The notes under the pieces: model-generated
Told to the model about the DNA's origin: nothing
What the model saw: the letters and a program-made list of their open reading frames with translations, nothing else
The model's database searches: none
Assembly (NCBI GenBank): GCA_002261195.1
Contig: MVBO01000037.1
Location: 58,207 to 117,436, forward strand
Direction of reading: 5' to 3'
From: Bifiguratus adelaidae
Lineage: Eukaryota > Mucoromycota > Endogonomycetes > Endogonales
DNA: 59,230 nt
Position numbers and translations under genes: made by a program
Shown here: positions 11,056-21,834 of the stretch, one piece after another
Position numbering within the stretch: position 1 is the first letter of the stretch
Layout: every line of letters begins with the position of its first letter

Positions 11056-12969
11056 TTACAATCCATATGCTTCGGCCCTCTTTCCACGGTTCTTTGCCCA
11101 CCATCCTCGTAGAGCACCTCGCTTGATGCACCAAACGAAGAGCAAGACGAGCAAGATCAGCACAACAACAAACGCCACCACAATGCCAATGATAGCGCCA
11201 GTGCTGAGACCAGGGAGGAGAGTGGGTCTTCCTGGTGGTATGGTCGTATACGGCGGATCACTTTGCGAATTCAAGACTTGATATGCCATGAGTCCGACAA
11301 AGGGCGCGTTGTAGTCAAGCGCGACTTCGGTTTGGGTGTAATCGGCGCGATCATCCGAAAAGTAGTCATCCTTGGCTGGTCCACCGACGATGGCTCCGTA
11401 TAGGGTATGCAAAGACACTACAGGCGAACCATCGATGTTGCTGATATCATCACCACCGGACGATTTTGCATCATGCGGGTTTTGTGGAGAGTTCTATGAT
11501 TTGTGTGAGCACGCGCAAGCTCTTCGCACTCTCATGGCTTACCGGATGCACTCCCACAACGTAAGGCGTCTTTTCAGGGTTAACTCCCAAGACATAGTCA
11601 ATTTGCGACATTGCGAATTGGCGATAACTTTGCGCATTAGGCGGATTCGTCTCGCAATGTATAAGCGCTAGCAGAGCTGAATCCATAGCTGGAATGAGGG
11701 AGTTGTCGTTGGACGCTGCATTACACCACATCAGACCTCCTCCTGTTCGCGTACATCCCGAGAGTTGGTTATTGGAAACAGCGTCCATGAAGCTATTGGC
11801 GCACTTGGCATATTTTGTGTTCGTGCTGTCCAATTTAGCTCCGAGCACGCATGTGGCCACAGATTGATCAGACCAATCCATGGGAGCCTGATCGTTGGAC
11901 ACAGAAAAGCTATCGAAATAGTTTGACGCCTTTGTAAGATAGCTTGAATCGTTTGTAGCTCTATATAGCCATTGCGCACCAAACACGAGTTTGTCGCCAT
12001 ACTGACTGGTAGGATAAAATGATTGTTGGTCTTTTGGAACGGAATTGAGGTAAATCTGCTGCGGCGATGACTCGGCAAAAGCATACGCATCCTTTGCATG
12101 TTGCAAAAGCTGATCCGCGTAGGTGGCGTTGTTGAACACGGAACGGAAAAGTATAGAGTTCGCCGCAAAAGCAGACGCAACAAGTGCTGCGAGGTCAGTG
12201 CCAGTGTTGTTGGATGTAATCAAAAATGTTGGTCTTGGCAGGGGAATGTCGGTGTCTACGGAACGCATAAGTCGAGTGTCGACATGTCACTTGTAGGTAT
12301 TTTCTCACCTGGGCCCCAGTAGTTGTTGTCTAGAGTGCCGTTTCCTACCTGCGCAACAATGACATTGGGTTTAGGATGGGCATTCATGAGCCAGTCCATG
12401 CCCCACTTGAGCATATCACGCACGTAACCATCTTGCACCGCCAGCTGAAATCCTTGAAACCATTCAATGGCTCCCCAAGCGACAATGGTCATCGAATAGG
12501 CCATGGGAAGGGTAAATTTCACATAATCTCCTGCGTCAAAGTACCCTGCGGCAAGATTCAGGCCTACGTCGGAACCATCAGACAACGTCGAAGCATTTCT
12601 CCTGCGGAAGAGAAGTTGATGAGGGGTGTGGAGGCAAAGCAGACAGTTAACCTGTACTTACCATGTGACCCTGTTGTTTGGCCAGAGAGGCCCAGCCCTC
12701 TGTGCTTCGTAAAACCAAAGTGAGTCATTCAAGAGAAGAGCATAGTTCGGGTTTGGCGCGAATCCACCAGGTGTTGTTCCTGTAGGTTGTGGTATAAAGC
12801 CTGAGGACGGCGAACTGATGGCGATAGCTGAAGCAGTAGGCGAGGGCAAGCTGCTACTTTGATCTGTAGAATTCTGACCTTGTACAACGGAAAACCCGGC
12901 AACAAGGAGACCGAAACACTTTGCGAGAGTCCAACGTTGACGCCCGCCGCAGACACTAGGATGCCGCAT
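11056..12969 (-). CDS. GH9 endoglucanase with C-terminal membrane anchor
   Basis: A glycoside hydrolase family 9 enzyme, expected to cleave internal beta-1,4-glucosidic bonds by inversion. Four exons (12969-12662, 12601-12309, 12255-11543, 11493-11056) give 583 residues. A signal peptide covers about residues 1-30 (cleavage near VVQGQ), followed by a Ser/Thr/Pro linker to about 75. The catalytic (alpha/alpha)6 barrel starts at NYALLLNDSLWFYEAQRAG. Catalytic features: DAGDY with the base aspartates, YVVGVHP...NPHD (family signature 1), and TEVALDYNAPFVG (signature 2, with the acid Glu). One hydrophobic helix at about 536-558 (STGAIIGIVVAF...) is followed by a basic tail of about 25 residues (WCIKRG...). 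The topology is therefore type I: enzyme outside, short tail in the cytosol. No carbohydrate-binding module is seen. It could act on the fungus's own wall glucans or on plant cellulose. Confidence 0.93.
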
Positions 12970-15575
12970 ACTTGCACAAGAAAGTATTTTGTGCTCAATA
13001 GGTTGCTGTCACCGAAGCATCACAGTCCAGAACAAGCTGCAGTGGAATGAGTACCAAGCGGTGCCCTTTTAAACGCTCTCCAGGGAAGTGTTCTTTGATT
13101 CCACACCCGATTCTATTTATGGCAGCCTGATTGGCCAATAGGAAAGCGCCCCCGTTTAAATCGCATTAAGAGATCAAAAGAAATATAGGAGAGTAGTAAA
13201 GGATTGGCCCAACGATGAGGAAAGTCGCAATCATGTCTGCATGTTTCAAATTGACGTTTAATTAGAGTTCTGTACAAATAGTGGGTAGCGGCCGATCAGG
13301 CAACTAATCCACGTCTTTTCGCTTGGCATAGCCACATGGTCCTGCGCCCCTTTCCTAATATAGCATGAATTTAACCCCGCCAAGTGGTACCCTGGATACT
13401 GAAGGCCTTGGAGGGACCGTTCTCGCCAGGAATACTATTCCCATGTTCTGTATCTCCACGCCAGTCATTCCTAAATTTTCTTTAATTTCATTGGTCAACT
13501 TCTTACAGCAGCGAATACTACAGCTACATGTAGCGCAACACTGCCCTGAATATCCTCGTGCTAATTCAAGTCAACACGTGTCCGGATTTAACATGCATGT
13601 ATGGAATTCGTAACTGTAATTATTAACTATAACCTTAAAGGTGTCGCTGCGAGCATTGGCGCTCAATGGGACCTTGCGACTATATGGTTGGGACAATTCC
13701 CGGTTCAAAGACTTTCCATTACATTAACTTACTAGCAGTGAACGTATAGTACAGACCTTCGTATCATGGTCTTCCGTGCGCGTTCGAGTTCTAGCAAAGC
13801 TATTGTATGCGCCCAGTCTATGCCCCTTTCGCCATGCAGCTCTGTAGGATAGGGACCGACAAATTCCCCCATGGGAGTACGGGGCCAAGCCCATTTACAA
13901 CCTGTACCTGCCGCCTTCCGTACAATAAAAATGATCAGTGACATCTTTCATGGTTGATAAATTTGAGCTGCCTGAATTGAATACTTCGATCAAAGTGAGG
14001 ATGTAGCCGACCTTTATTTTGGCAAGTGACGAGACGAGGTGTCCAGAGGGCTGTGAGAACAACCATCAAAAATTCCGTAAATTAGGAAGGAATGGCGCAA
14101 ATATTCTTTGACAGTCCGCTAGTAAGCACCGCTAAGCTAGAGAGGTTGCTGTGAGTACCGGCGCAAGCGCGGAAATAGGGCATAGCTTCCTTGGCCGAAC
14201 AAGGCCCTCGGGAAATCGTTTTAGTGTGGAAAATGATAACCTTCTATTTCGAGGCCATTTAAGCGCCGATTTATCGTTTGGGCATAACGTGTACATGAAG
14301 CAAAACTTGATAATCGTATGCGCGCGTTTCAAGTTCATCGCCCGAAGCGTCGGCGCACGAACTTCCTTTGTTTCACGATTGGCTGGCCGGAGTTCGTGGC
14401 GATTGAGCCCTGAAGAAGCTGTAGGTCAATGGACTGCGTCAGCATTATAGCAGGACTCATGGCTTTGAGACTATCCTGTCTAGGTTTGTCCTGCTTCTTG
14501 GATCTTAACAAGGATACGATACCCTTCGCGTCTTTAACCTTCTTCATGCAAGCCGTTAGCTCTTTGCATGCGCGCACTCTTAGGCTGCGCTGCCTTGCGA
14601 TGCGCGTCGGAGATCAAACTGTCCAGCAACTGCCGAGCTACAGAAGCTCTGGTGTTGAACACATCTGAACATGCGCAACAAACAAGTAGATGTCACCTTG
14701 TCATCTTCTGGGCATTCGACAACTGTTGCCCTCAGTTTTAATAGACATCAGGGGATGCAGACGGAAATATGAACAGCAACGCACTTACCCTCTTGTATAC
14801 TTTGGCAAAAGTTCGCCAACGAAGTACCTCAAGGTAAATCCTAATAAAGAGGCTCTCGTTCAGTCTCTGCCAACGATGTATACCGTTTCGAATACACGTA
14901 CTGGTGAGCGAGTCTGAGGTGATCTCTCAACATTTGTTACTTTGACAAGTTTGGTCATTGCAGAGGGGGCAAATTGTCGCCACGGATACATGTTGATCGG
15001 CCGAAATCACGATAGAAAGGCAAGGGGCTGTCGCTATATACAGGCGACCAGGCAAAGACATGCTGACCACACATAGTCATAGTGCTGATTATGGATACAA
15101 CAGTGACAGCTAATTGATAACCAAGATAGAGTGCACATATATCACCCTTACGAATGCGTTTCAAGTATCCTAGACAGACAAAAGCCAGTGTCTCCCGAGA
15201 GTTCCTCGGAAAAGCTACGACCAGGGAAATTTGCCGTTTTGAGATAGAGAATCGAGCACGAGACAGCGCATGCTAGCAAATCTCTGCTGTATACTCGTCG
15301 AATGCAGAGTCCTACAAGTTGATCGGGCAACACCGACGAGTCACAGCGCCATGTTCGGCAATACCTTTTTGCGAAAGTGTCAATGACAGGAACTTCCAAA
15401 AAGGGCAAAATCATACGCAATTGACCGCTCCCCTGAGGTGGTCTGGTTAAACCATTTGCCGACTTGAAACCTTTTTGATGGTCCTTGGCTTGGCTGATGA
15501 CACTGTTCTCTCGTTTACCAGCGTATATACACTCTGCAATATAGACATACAGGAACTGTACAAGCTACAACTGCA
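12970..15575. other. Gene-poor 2.6-kb region
   Basis: The left end holds the GH9 promoter and the right end that of the first transporter, with a TATATAC motif at 15524-15530, about 50 bp before its ATG. Between them I find only short open frames on both strands with no family resemblance. At 14132-14640 on the minus strand, three adjoining Lys/Arg-rich frames follow one another with small frame changes (for example ARQLLDSLISDAHRKAAQ, then KKVKDAKGIVSLLRSKKQD). They could be remains of a decayed gene, but I cannot name it and chance is not excluded. Confidence 0.35.
13066..13073 (-). promoter_or_regulatory. Possible TATA-like element of the GH9 gene
   Basis: On the minus strand this reads TTTAAAAG, about 100 bp before the GH9 start codon. 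Position and sequence suit a TATA box; nothing else supports it. Confidence 0.3.
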
Positions 15576-17619
15576 ATGATGCAGTCCTCAGAGCCTACTT
15601 CACCTACAGAAGACTCCCTGCAGCATAAATCCGATCTTACGGATTCGACTTTGACTACTGAACAACCGCCACAATCGATAGGGGAGCACGGTGTCGAGGC
15701 ATTAGCTGACGACGAAACGGCTTCCACACAATCACTCACCGGTACGCATGTTGAGGACACTGCACCATACCCGTCGTCTGCTCCAGACCAACAAATAGAG
15801 CCTATCGGCAAAGTCCATGGCCAACATCATCACCATATCTCGTTTACAAAGAAGCTAGTACGACTTTTACAAGGCAAAAAACCTTCAAAGGATGAAGACC
15901 CTCAAGACTTTCCGCCCAAGAAGAAGGCTTTCATCATCTTTATGGTCGCTTTTGCCGGTTTTATTTCCCCAATCACCAGTAATGTATATGTAAGTGGTCG
16001 CTCTCACATGCTCAGTTGCACAAGTGCTCATGGTCATATGGTCAGTTACCCGCCATCCTCGACATTCAAACCGCCCTCAATACCAACGCCGTCGTCATCA
16101 ATGCCACCAGTGAGTTAGCTTGATTCCATGCACATGACCTCAAATTCATCAGTGATATAGTTGCTGTGTATATCCTCATGATGGGAATAGCGCCTCTTGG
16201 CTGGGCGTCATTTTCTGATCACTTCCATACCCGTCGACAAATATATGTCATCTCGCTCGCTATTCATACTGTCGCGTCTTGCATTTGTGCTATTTCGAAT
16301 TCCATTGGCCTCTTCTTTGTAATGCGTATCATTCAGAGTATCGGAGGCTCTGCTGTCCAGAGTGTAGGCGCCGGTACGGTTAGCGATCTTTACATACCCA
16401 GTCAACGTGGTCGAGCTTTCTCTTTCTATTCCCTTGGACCTATGGTAAAGCTTTTACTCGGTGATGTCATTGAACGAGCCTGTACTGACTCACTGAATGT
16501 CGTGTAGATTGGACCGTTGCTCGGACCCATTGTTGGTGGATACCTTGACCAATACCTTACGTGGCGTAGCATCTTTTGGTTCCTTGCCATCCGTAAGTTA
16601 AGGCAAACTTTTCATGTCGCAATATCCATCTAACAGCCATTGATAGTCGGCGGCGTGATCAACATTGCCATCCTGTTCTTTTTGCCAGAAACATTCCGAA
16701 GATACGTCCCGGCGCCGCTTGCAATACAACCCACGACTGGCAATACCGAGGCTATTCAACAGCCAGACGCCGAGAAAGCGGTCGATCCGAAAGCTCTGGA
16801 AGCGCAAGGCGGAGTTCGCAAATGCCGCCATTTCGTCAACCCAATTGCTCCTCTCAAACTCTTGAAACTTCCCTTTGTCTGGCTCATCGCTTTTCAAGTG
16901 GGTATCGTGTTTGGAAGGTAAGCCATGTTGATGCTTCTCTGGTTCTGTTTTGACACTTGACTTAGTTACTTTCTCATCAATACCACGCTTCCTCGCTCCG
17001 AATCCGCTTATTACGGCCTTTCAAGCTCAACCACAGGTCTCACGTACATTGCTGGTGGTATTGGTAATATCCTTGGATCTCTCATTGGAGGGCGTTTGTC
17101 CGACTGGAATCTGCGACGACTCAAGGCCAAGCATCCCGAGGGTAGAGCCGTACCAGAGATGCGCCTAGCAACTGTATGGATCTCTGGCTTGATCATTATG
17201 CCCGCCGGTGCCTTGATCTTTGGATGGCTGGAAAAGAAGCGTGTCTACTTTATCTGGCCTTTGCTGGGCAATTTGATGTGTAAGTAGAGATGATGCTGCG
17301 TATGTCGACCCGGAGGCTGACAACTGCTCTAGTCGGCATGGGCTGCATGATGAATTTTAATGCCGTCTCCACGTTTTTTGTCGATGCATTCCCCAGAAAA
17401 TCTGCTTCGTCGATCGCCGTCAACAACTTCGTTCGAAACATTCTCGCAACCGCAGCATCCATCGCTGCAGAGCCAATTTGGGTTGCGCTCGGTAACGGGT
17501 GGATGGGTGTCATTATTGCTGCTTTGAGTGTTATCAGTGTTGGTGCCAATGCGATTGTCATCAAGAACGGCGAGCGATGGCGAAAGCAGGCCCATTTGGA
17601 TAGCACCGTGATGAACTAG
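15576..17619 (+). CDS. Major-facilitator transporter, DHA1-like drug:H+ antiporter (copy 1)
   Basis: Probably a plasma-membrane proton antiporter exporting drugs, polyamines or other small molecules; the substrate is unknown. Seven exons (15576-15989, 16046-16109, 16161-16444, 16508-16592, 16647-16917, 16966-17279, 17333-17619) give 572 residues. A long acidic cytosolic N-terminus of about 110 residues contains a short His run (GQHHHHI). Twelve helices follow, starting near KKAFIIFMVAFAGF. The MFS motif-A loop appears as GWASFSDHFHTRRQIY after TM2, and antiporter motif C is in GSAVQSVGAGTVSD...GPLLGPIVGGYL. The central loop is about 60 residues. The C-half contains GRLSDWNLRR and FVDAFPRKSAS. 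The next gene is a tandem paralogue with matching intron positions. Confidence 0.9.
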
Positions 17620-18094
17620 ACAATAAACTTGTACAACGCTACCAATTTTCCCGCCATTGCTGTCACCTCGCCAGTGTGCGTTATGTCTCTGCAGGATGTT
17701 TGAGGCACTGCCAAGAAGTCCACTCTGGGGGAATCGGATCGTTGGGCACGCACGGGGAGCAAGTATTTCAAAGTCAGTTCACTATCAAGTCCCTACAAAT
17801 TTGCTCACAAGTCATTGCTTGCGCAAACGTACGCACGCTTACGTGATCCCATTTTCAGTCTTGGTCTAGTGTTCCACGGTAGTTTAGATTGCCTGAAGAG
17901 CTGTATATGGTGAGCAATTTGCACCCCGTCAGGGGTCTTACGGATCCGGACAATAATTTTCCCATTTGGTACGCTTGCTCAGCAAATTACCAAGCGCGAG
18001 AAAGTTGAACTGGCTTGTATGTATGCCTCTGTGAACAGTTGCCTACCTTAGAGTATCTTACCACCGCATCTCGGAACTTAGATACCACAGGCCC
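17620..18094. other. Spacer between the two tandem transporters
   Basis: About 475 bp containing the 3' end of transporter 1 and the promoter of transporter 2. I see no coding frame with support, no repeat and no strong TATA box. Confidence 0.4.
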
Positions 18095-20069
18095 ATGAGG
18101 GCTATTCGGACGATGACGCAGCAAGTTCCTCAACCTACGGCACTACAACGGAGCCGACGATACCTGCGGTCTCTTGTCGTCTCCGGGTCACCGTACGAAA
18201 GACCAGATCCACAACTCTTTGCTGTACACAAGAAATATACGATTCTCTTCCTTATATCACTGGCCGCTATGCTGGCACCCATGAGCTCGACCGTTTATGT
18301 ACGTTTGTCTGGATAGGGCTTGTGTCGATACTAACCGTTGTCCTAGCTTCCAGCGATTCTCGATGTTCAATACGCGCTAAACACGAATGCCAATGTGATC
18401 AACACAACCAGTAAGTCATCTTTAGCGCTTTAAAGATGTTTAACAGCAGGATAGTCTCGGTGTTTATTCTCACTATGGGTGTCGCGGTATGTATACCATT
18501 GCCTATAATATCCCCTTGCTGATTGCCCGTTGTACAGCCATTAGTCTGGGCCACATGTTCCGATCACTTTCATACACGCCGTTGGATTTACCTTAGCTCC
18601 TTCCTCCTCCACACCATATCATCGATCCTATGTGCCGTGTCTACCTCATTATCTCTTTTTTTCGTCATGCGGGTGGTCAACGCGGTCGGTGGATCCGCTG
18701 TACAAAGTATCGGAGCCGGAACGGTGAGCGACATCTTTTTCCGTGAACAGCGCGGGCGCGCACTTGGTTATTTTGCGGTAGGGCCATTGGTGAGTAATGG
18801 CACGATGAGGTACAACATTGCACATTTACATCATGTTGTTCAGCTTGGACCGCTGATCGGACCGTTGATTGGAGGCTATCTCGCACAATATCTGGGTTGG
18901 CGAAGTATCTTTTGGTTCTTGGCCATCCGTGAGTACCTTTTCTACGAGTCTGATTGCCACTAGCTCACCCTACTCGCGCCTTCAGTGGGATGCTCGATCA
19001 ATCTTCTCATCTTCTTTCTCTTGCCCGAAACCTATCGGCCGTTCGATTACGAGCTTCACGCGACACCAGCTGCTCGCATGGGTAAGGATGCCCTTACGGT
19101 GAATTTGGAAAGACAAGCCATCCAGTCCAATGCGCCAAAGAACAAATCACAACCCCACGTGGACAAGGTGGAGAATTCCGAATCGAGTAACACTGCGAGC
19201 GAGAAGGACAAGGAACAGGAATTGGAAGCCGATCGATCCGTCGATGCGCAGGACCCATCTTCCCGTCCGATACCTCCTAAAGCCAAACGTGGATCGTTGA
19301 ATCCATTGATACCATTGGCTTGGATGCGATACCCCTTTGTAATCTTGGTGTCCTTTGCCGTAGGTACGGTGTTTGGAAGGTATAGTACGATCCGCGGGTT
19401 TGATCGACGGCTGACACGCTACGAAAAGCATGTTCCTCATCAATACGATTCTACCACGCATCTTTTATGAGCAATACGGATTTGGATCAGGCGAGACGGG
19501 GCTTAGTTTTCTGGCACCTGGGGCGGGTAATATATTGGGATCCCTGATTGGTGGTCGCCTCTCGGATAGAAATGTGAAGCGATTGCAAAAGAAGCATCCA
19601 GAGGGCAAGGCAGGTCCAGAAATGCGGCTGGCTACTGTGTGGATCAGTCAGTGCATCATCATACCCGCTGGCGCCATCATCTTTGGCTGGACCTTGCGCG
19701 GCGGTGTGACGGTGGCGGCCCCTCTGATAGGGTTATTTATCTGTAAGTGCATGCACCATGCATGTACCCTCATCGCTCATGCAACCCTCAGTTGGTCTAG
19801 GATGCATGATGACCTTCAATGCCGTGTCCACCTTCTTTGTGGACGCGTTCCCTGGTCGGTCTGCCTCAGCCATGGCCGTCAACAATTTTGTGCGCAATTT
19901 ACTGGCTGCGGTTGCCTCGTTGATTGCTCAGCCCGTTTGGTTAGGCATTGGAACAGGATGGATGAGCATTTTGATTGCAGGATGGAATTTGCTCGCTGTT
20001 GCAGGGGTCTATCTCGTCATTCGATATGGCGAATCATGGAGGCATAGAGCTGGTTTTATCATGCGTTAA
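18095..20069 (+). CDS. Major-facilitator transporter, DHA1-like (copy 2, tandem paralogue)
   Basis: Same family and likely same type of activity as the upstream gene. Eight exons (18095-18298, 18347-18410, 18455-18486, 18538-18789, 18844-18928, 18986-19379, 19429-19742, 19792-20069) give 540 residues. Six introns sit at the same codon and phase as in copy 1, and three shared exons have identical lengths (64, 85 and 314 nt). One further intron (18487-18537), splitting GVA|PLVWA, is absent from copy 1. The motif-A loop reads WATCSDHFHTRRWIY. The N-terminus is shorter (about 68 residues) and basic, whereas the central cytosolic loop is expanded to about 110 residues and rich in Glu, Lys and Ser (KDKEQELEADRS). 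The loop difference suggests altered regulation rather than redundancy, which is inference. A second in-frame ATG at 18113 is a possible alternative start. Confidence 0.9.
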
Positions 20070-20182
20070 TCTCTATAATACATGCGTTAACACCAGTCAA
20101 TAAGCCTCGCTAGGCACGCGGCTCCTGCGGTTCCTGCGGTTATGACCGGATCCCCTTCCCGCGTCCCACTATAAAAAAAGGA

Positions 20183-20217
20183 ATTCCGTCTGCGGAATGG
20201 CAGATCACACGTGATCT
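20183..20217. promoter_or_regulatory. Two adjacent inverted repeats, CCG-N4-CGG and CACGTG
   Basis: ATTCCG-TCTG-CGGAAT at 20183-20198 is a perfect 6-bp inverted repeat whose CCG/CGG ends resemble a Zn(II)2Cys6 dimer site. Four bases later, AGATCAC-AC-GTGATCT (20202-20217) is a perfect 7-bp inverted repeat containing the E-box CACGTG. Both lie between transporter 2 and a Zn-cluster gene. Binding is inference. Confidence 0.4.
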
Positions 20218-20692
20218 CTGTTCACGTAATGCATCGTAAGCGAGTAGGTGCGCGGCTGCAACGGAAAAAATTTCGCCGAGTCAGGCGAGGATAAATCATT
20301 TCGCCGAAAAATTTGTCATGACCCGAACTTTGCAACTTCCTGCGTAGACCCGTCCGTCTCCCACTAAAGCCGCGCTATACTAAGCCCTTTGACTCACGTG
20401 GAATTGGGGCTTTGCTTCTGCGCAAGCAGGAAGTTGCGCAGTGCACTGCATAACATCCGTTGGCCCATAGCCTCCATGGTATGAGGAGAGTATAGAGTGC
20501 ATTGTATATGTGCGTGCTTGTATGCTTGTACGGCTGACATATGGACTTGTCAATGATGACAAAGCGCTTCTCTGACTAAACATGCGATTTTTTAATTCAT
20601 TCCGCGAAAATCTGTCGCCGAATTCAACTTCGGCACTGGAATTCCGCCGAGAGCGCAGTCTTCACGATCCAAATGTGGAAAGCGGTTTGTTG

Positions 20693-20700
20693 TATAAAAG
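20693..20700 (+). promoter_or_regulatory. Likely TATA box of the Zn-cluster gene
   Basis: TATAAAAG lies 79 bp before the ATG of the Zn(II)2Cys6 gene, at a sensible distance for a fungal TATA box. Confidence 0.45.
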
Positions 20701-20778
20701 AACAAATTGCTCGCGGAGTCACGGTGGGATGTCCCTCCTGTTGTTTCGTCTACGGCTTGACCTCTGCAGAATACAAGC

Positions 20779-21678
20779 ATGGTTAGAAAAGATTCCACGT
20801 ACACGCCGCACCGTATAGAGAGTGTATTGCCTCTCAAGCGAAAGCGATTGACGCAGGCGTGCATGGGTTGCCGCCGAAAGAAGGTAAGGCTTACCTGCCT
20901 GTCGATGGGTTGAGCTCATTCCTGGCTGTAGATCAAATGCGATGGACATCGTCCACATTGTTATACATGCTTGAATGCCAACGTGGAGTGTGAGTACTCT
21001 ACGGAATGCAAGAAGCGTGGCCCCAAAAAGGGTCACATTGTGGGCTCAGAAAAGCGCACGACAGACACGCAGAAGGCCATGACGCCCGATAAGGAAGATA
21101 GGGCCAAGCGCCGTTGTGGCCGACCTAGAAAAGCTCCAACACATGCCTATCGTCCTATGACGCCGTCCTCCACAGAATATGAGGATGATGACGACGATGA
21201 CTATGTGTCATCGCCAGGATCTGATGCATCCTATCAACCTTCCTTTCCTATTCCATCTGAGCCGCTATCACCAATGTCCACCCTCTCGCACATTTCATCC
21301 TCACCTGTCCAGTCGTCACCTCTCCAACTCTTGGCATCTCCTTATAATGGCTCCTCATTTGCACCCTCGCCAAGCCTGTCATACGTGACAGAAATTTCTA
21401 ATCCCCTCGATTTCGACTCCATTGTTCCCGATCTATCAGCCTCACCGACTTCCTCCCTCTCCTCCTCATTCTATTCATCCTATCTCGACTTTACTCCATC
21501 ACCGATAGCTCAAGAAGATCCACTCACTGTCCTCTTGTTTGGCGGAGAGACTCAGAAGCAAGAAGACCTGAATCTCATTGCTCCCCTGGACTTTACAACT
21601 GGGTTCTATAACCCCATGATTTTTGAGATGGATACTGGCCTCTATTCTAATCAAGTCGGCCCATTGTATGGTTACTAA
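20779..21678 (+). CDS. Zn(II)2Cys6 transcription factor with AT-hook
   Basis: A fungal-type DNA-binding regulator; target genes are unknown. Two exons (20779-20883, 20932-21678) give 283 residues. The binuclear zinc cluster spans about residues 29-56: CMGCRRKK, then after the intron IKCDGHRPHCYTC and the final Cys in VECEY, spacing C-x2-C-x6-C-x6-C-x2-C-x6-C. The intron falls inside the zinc cluster. It is followed by a basic stretch with an AT-hook core (CGRPRKAP, about residue 96), an Asp run (EDDDDDDY), and a Ser/Pro-rich tail that looks like an activation region. There is no fungal-specific middle homology domain, so the protein is short for the family. The upstream region carries CCG/CGG repeats that could be autoregulatory. 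The nearest possible targets are the two transporters upstream, which is speculation. Confidence 0.9.
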
Positions 21679-21834
21679 GCAGTGTGTAATGTAAAGATTT
21701 TTGTGTATGTGTATAAAGGACAATAGACCAAAAGCCCTTCGAGCGTTCGATCGCAGGCCGGCAACAAATTTTCCGCCATCGCCGATCTCTAGGGCTTAGT
21801 AGCCTGCTCCCTTGGCCCCTCTCCATGTGACCTC

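Larger units (their letters stand above)
20070..20778. other. Regulatory-looking intergenic region before the Zn-cluster gene
   Basis: About 700 bp without a supported gene. It has unusually many short symmetric or repeated elements: two inverted repeats at 20183-20217, two CACGTG boxes (20208-20213 and 20395-20400), doubled TGCGGTT near 20130, and four copies of a (T/C)CGCCGA-type element (about 20273, 20302, 20614 and 20643). A TATAAAAAAA run lies at 20171. Confidence 0.4.

Noticed and set aside
13620-13720. Possible tRNA-like GGTTCAAAG box
   Set aside because: No matching A box, acceptor stem or anticodon arm could be folded around it.
15148-15420. 90-codon open frame on the minus strand upstream of transporter 1
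   Set aside because: Composition looks random and nothing recognisable is encoded; it starts and ends within a promoter region.
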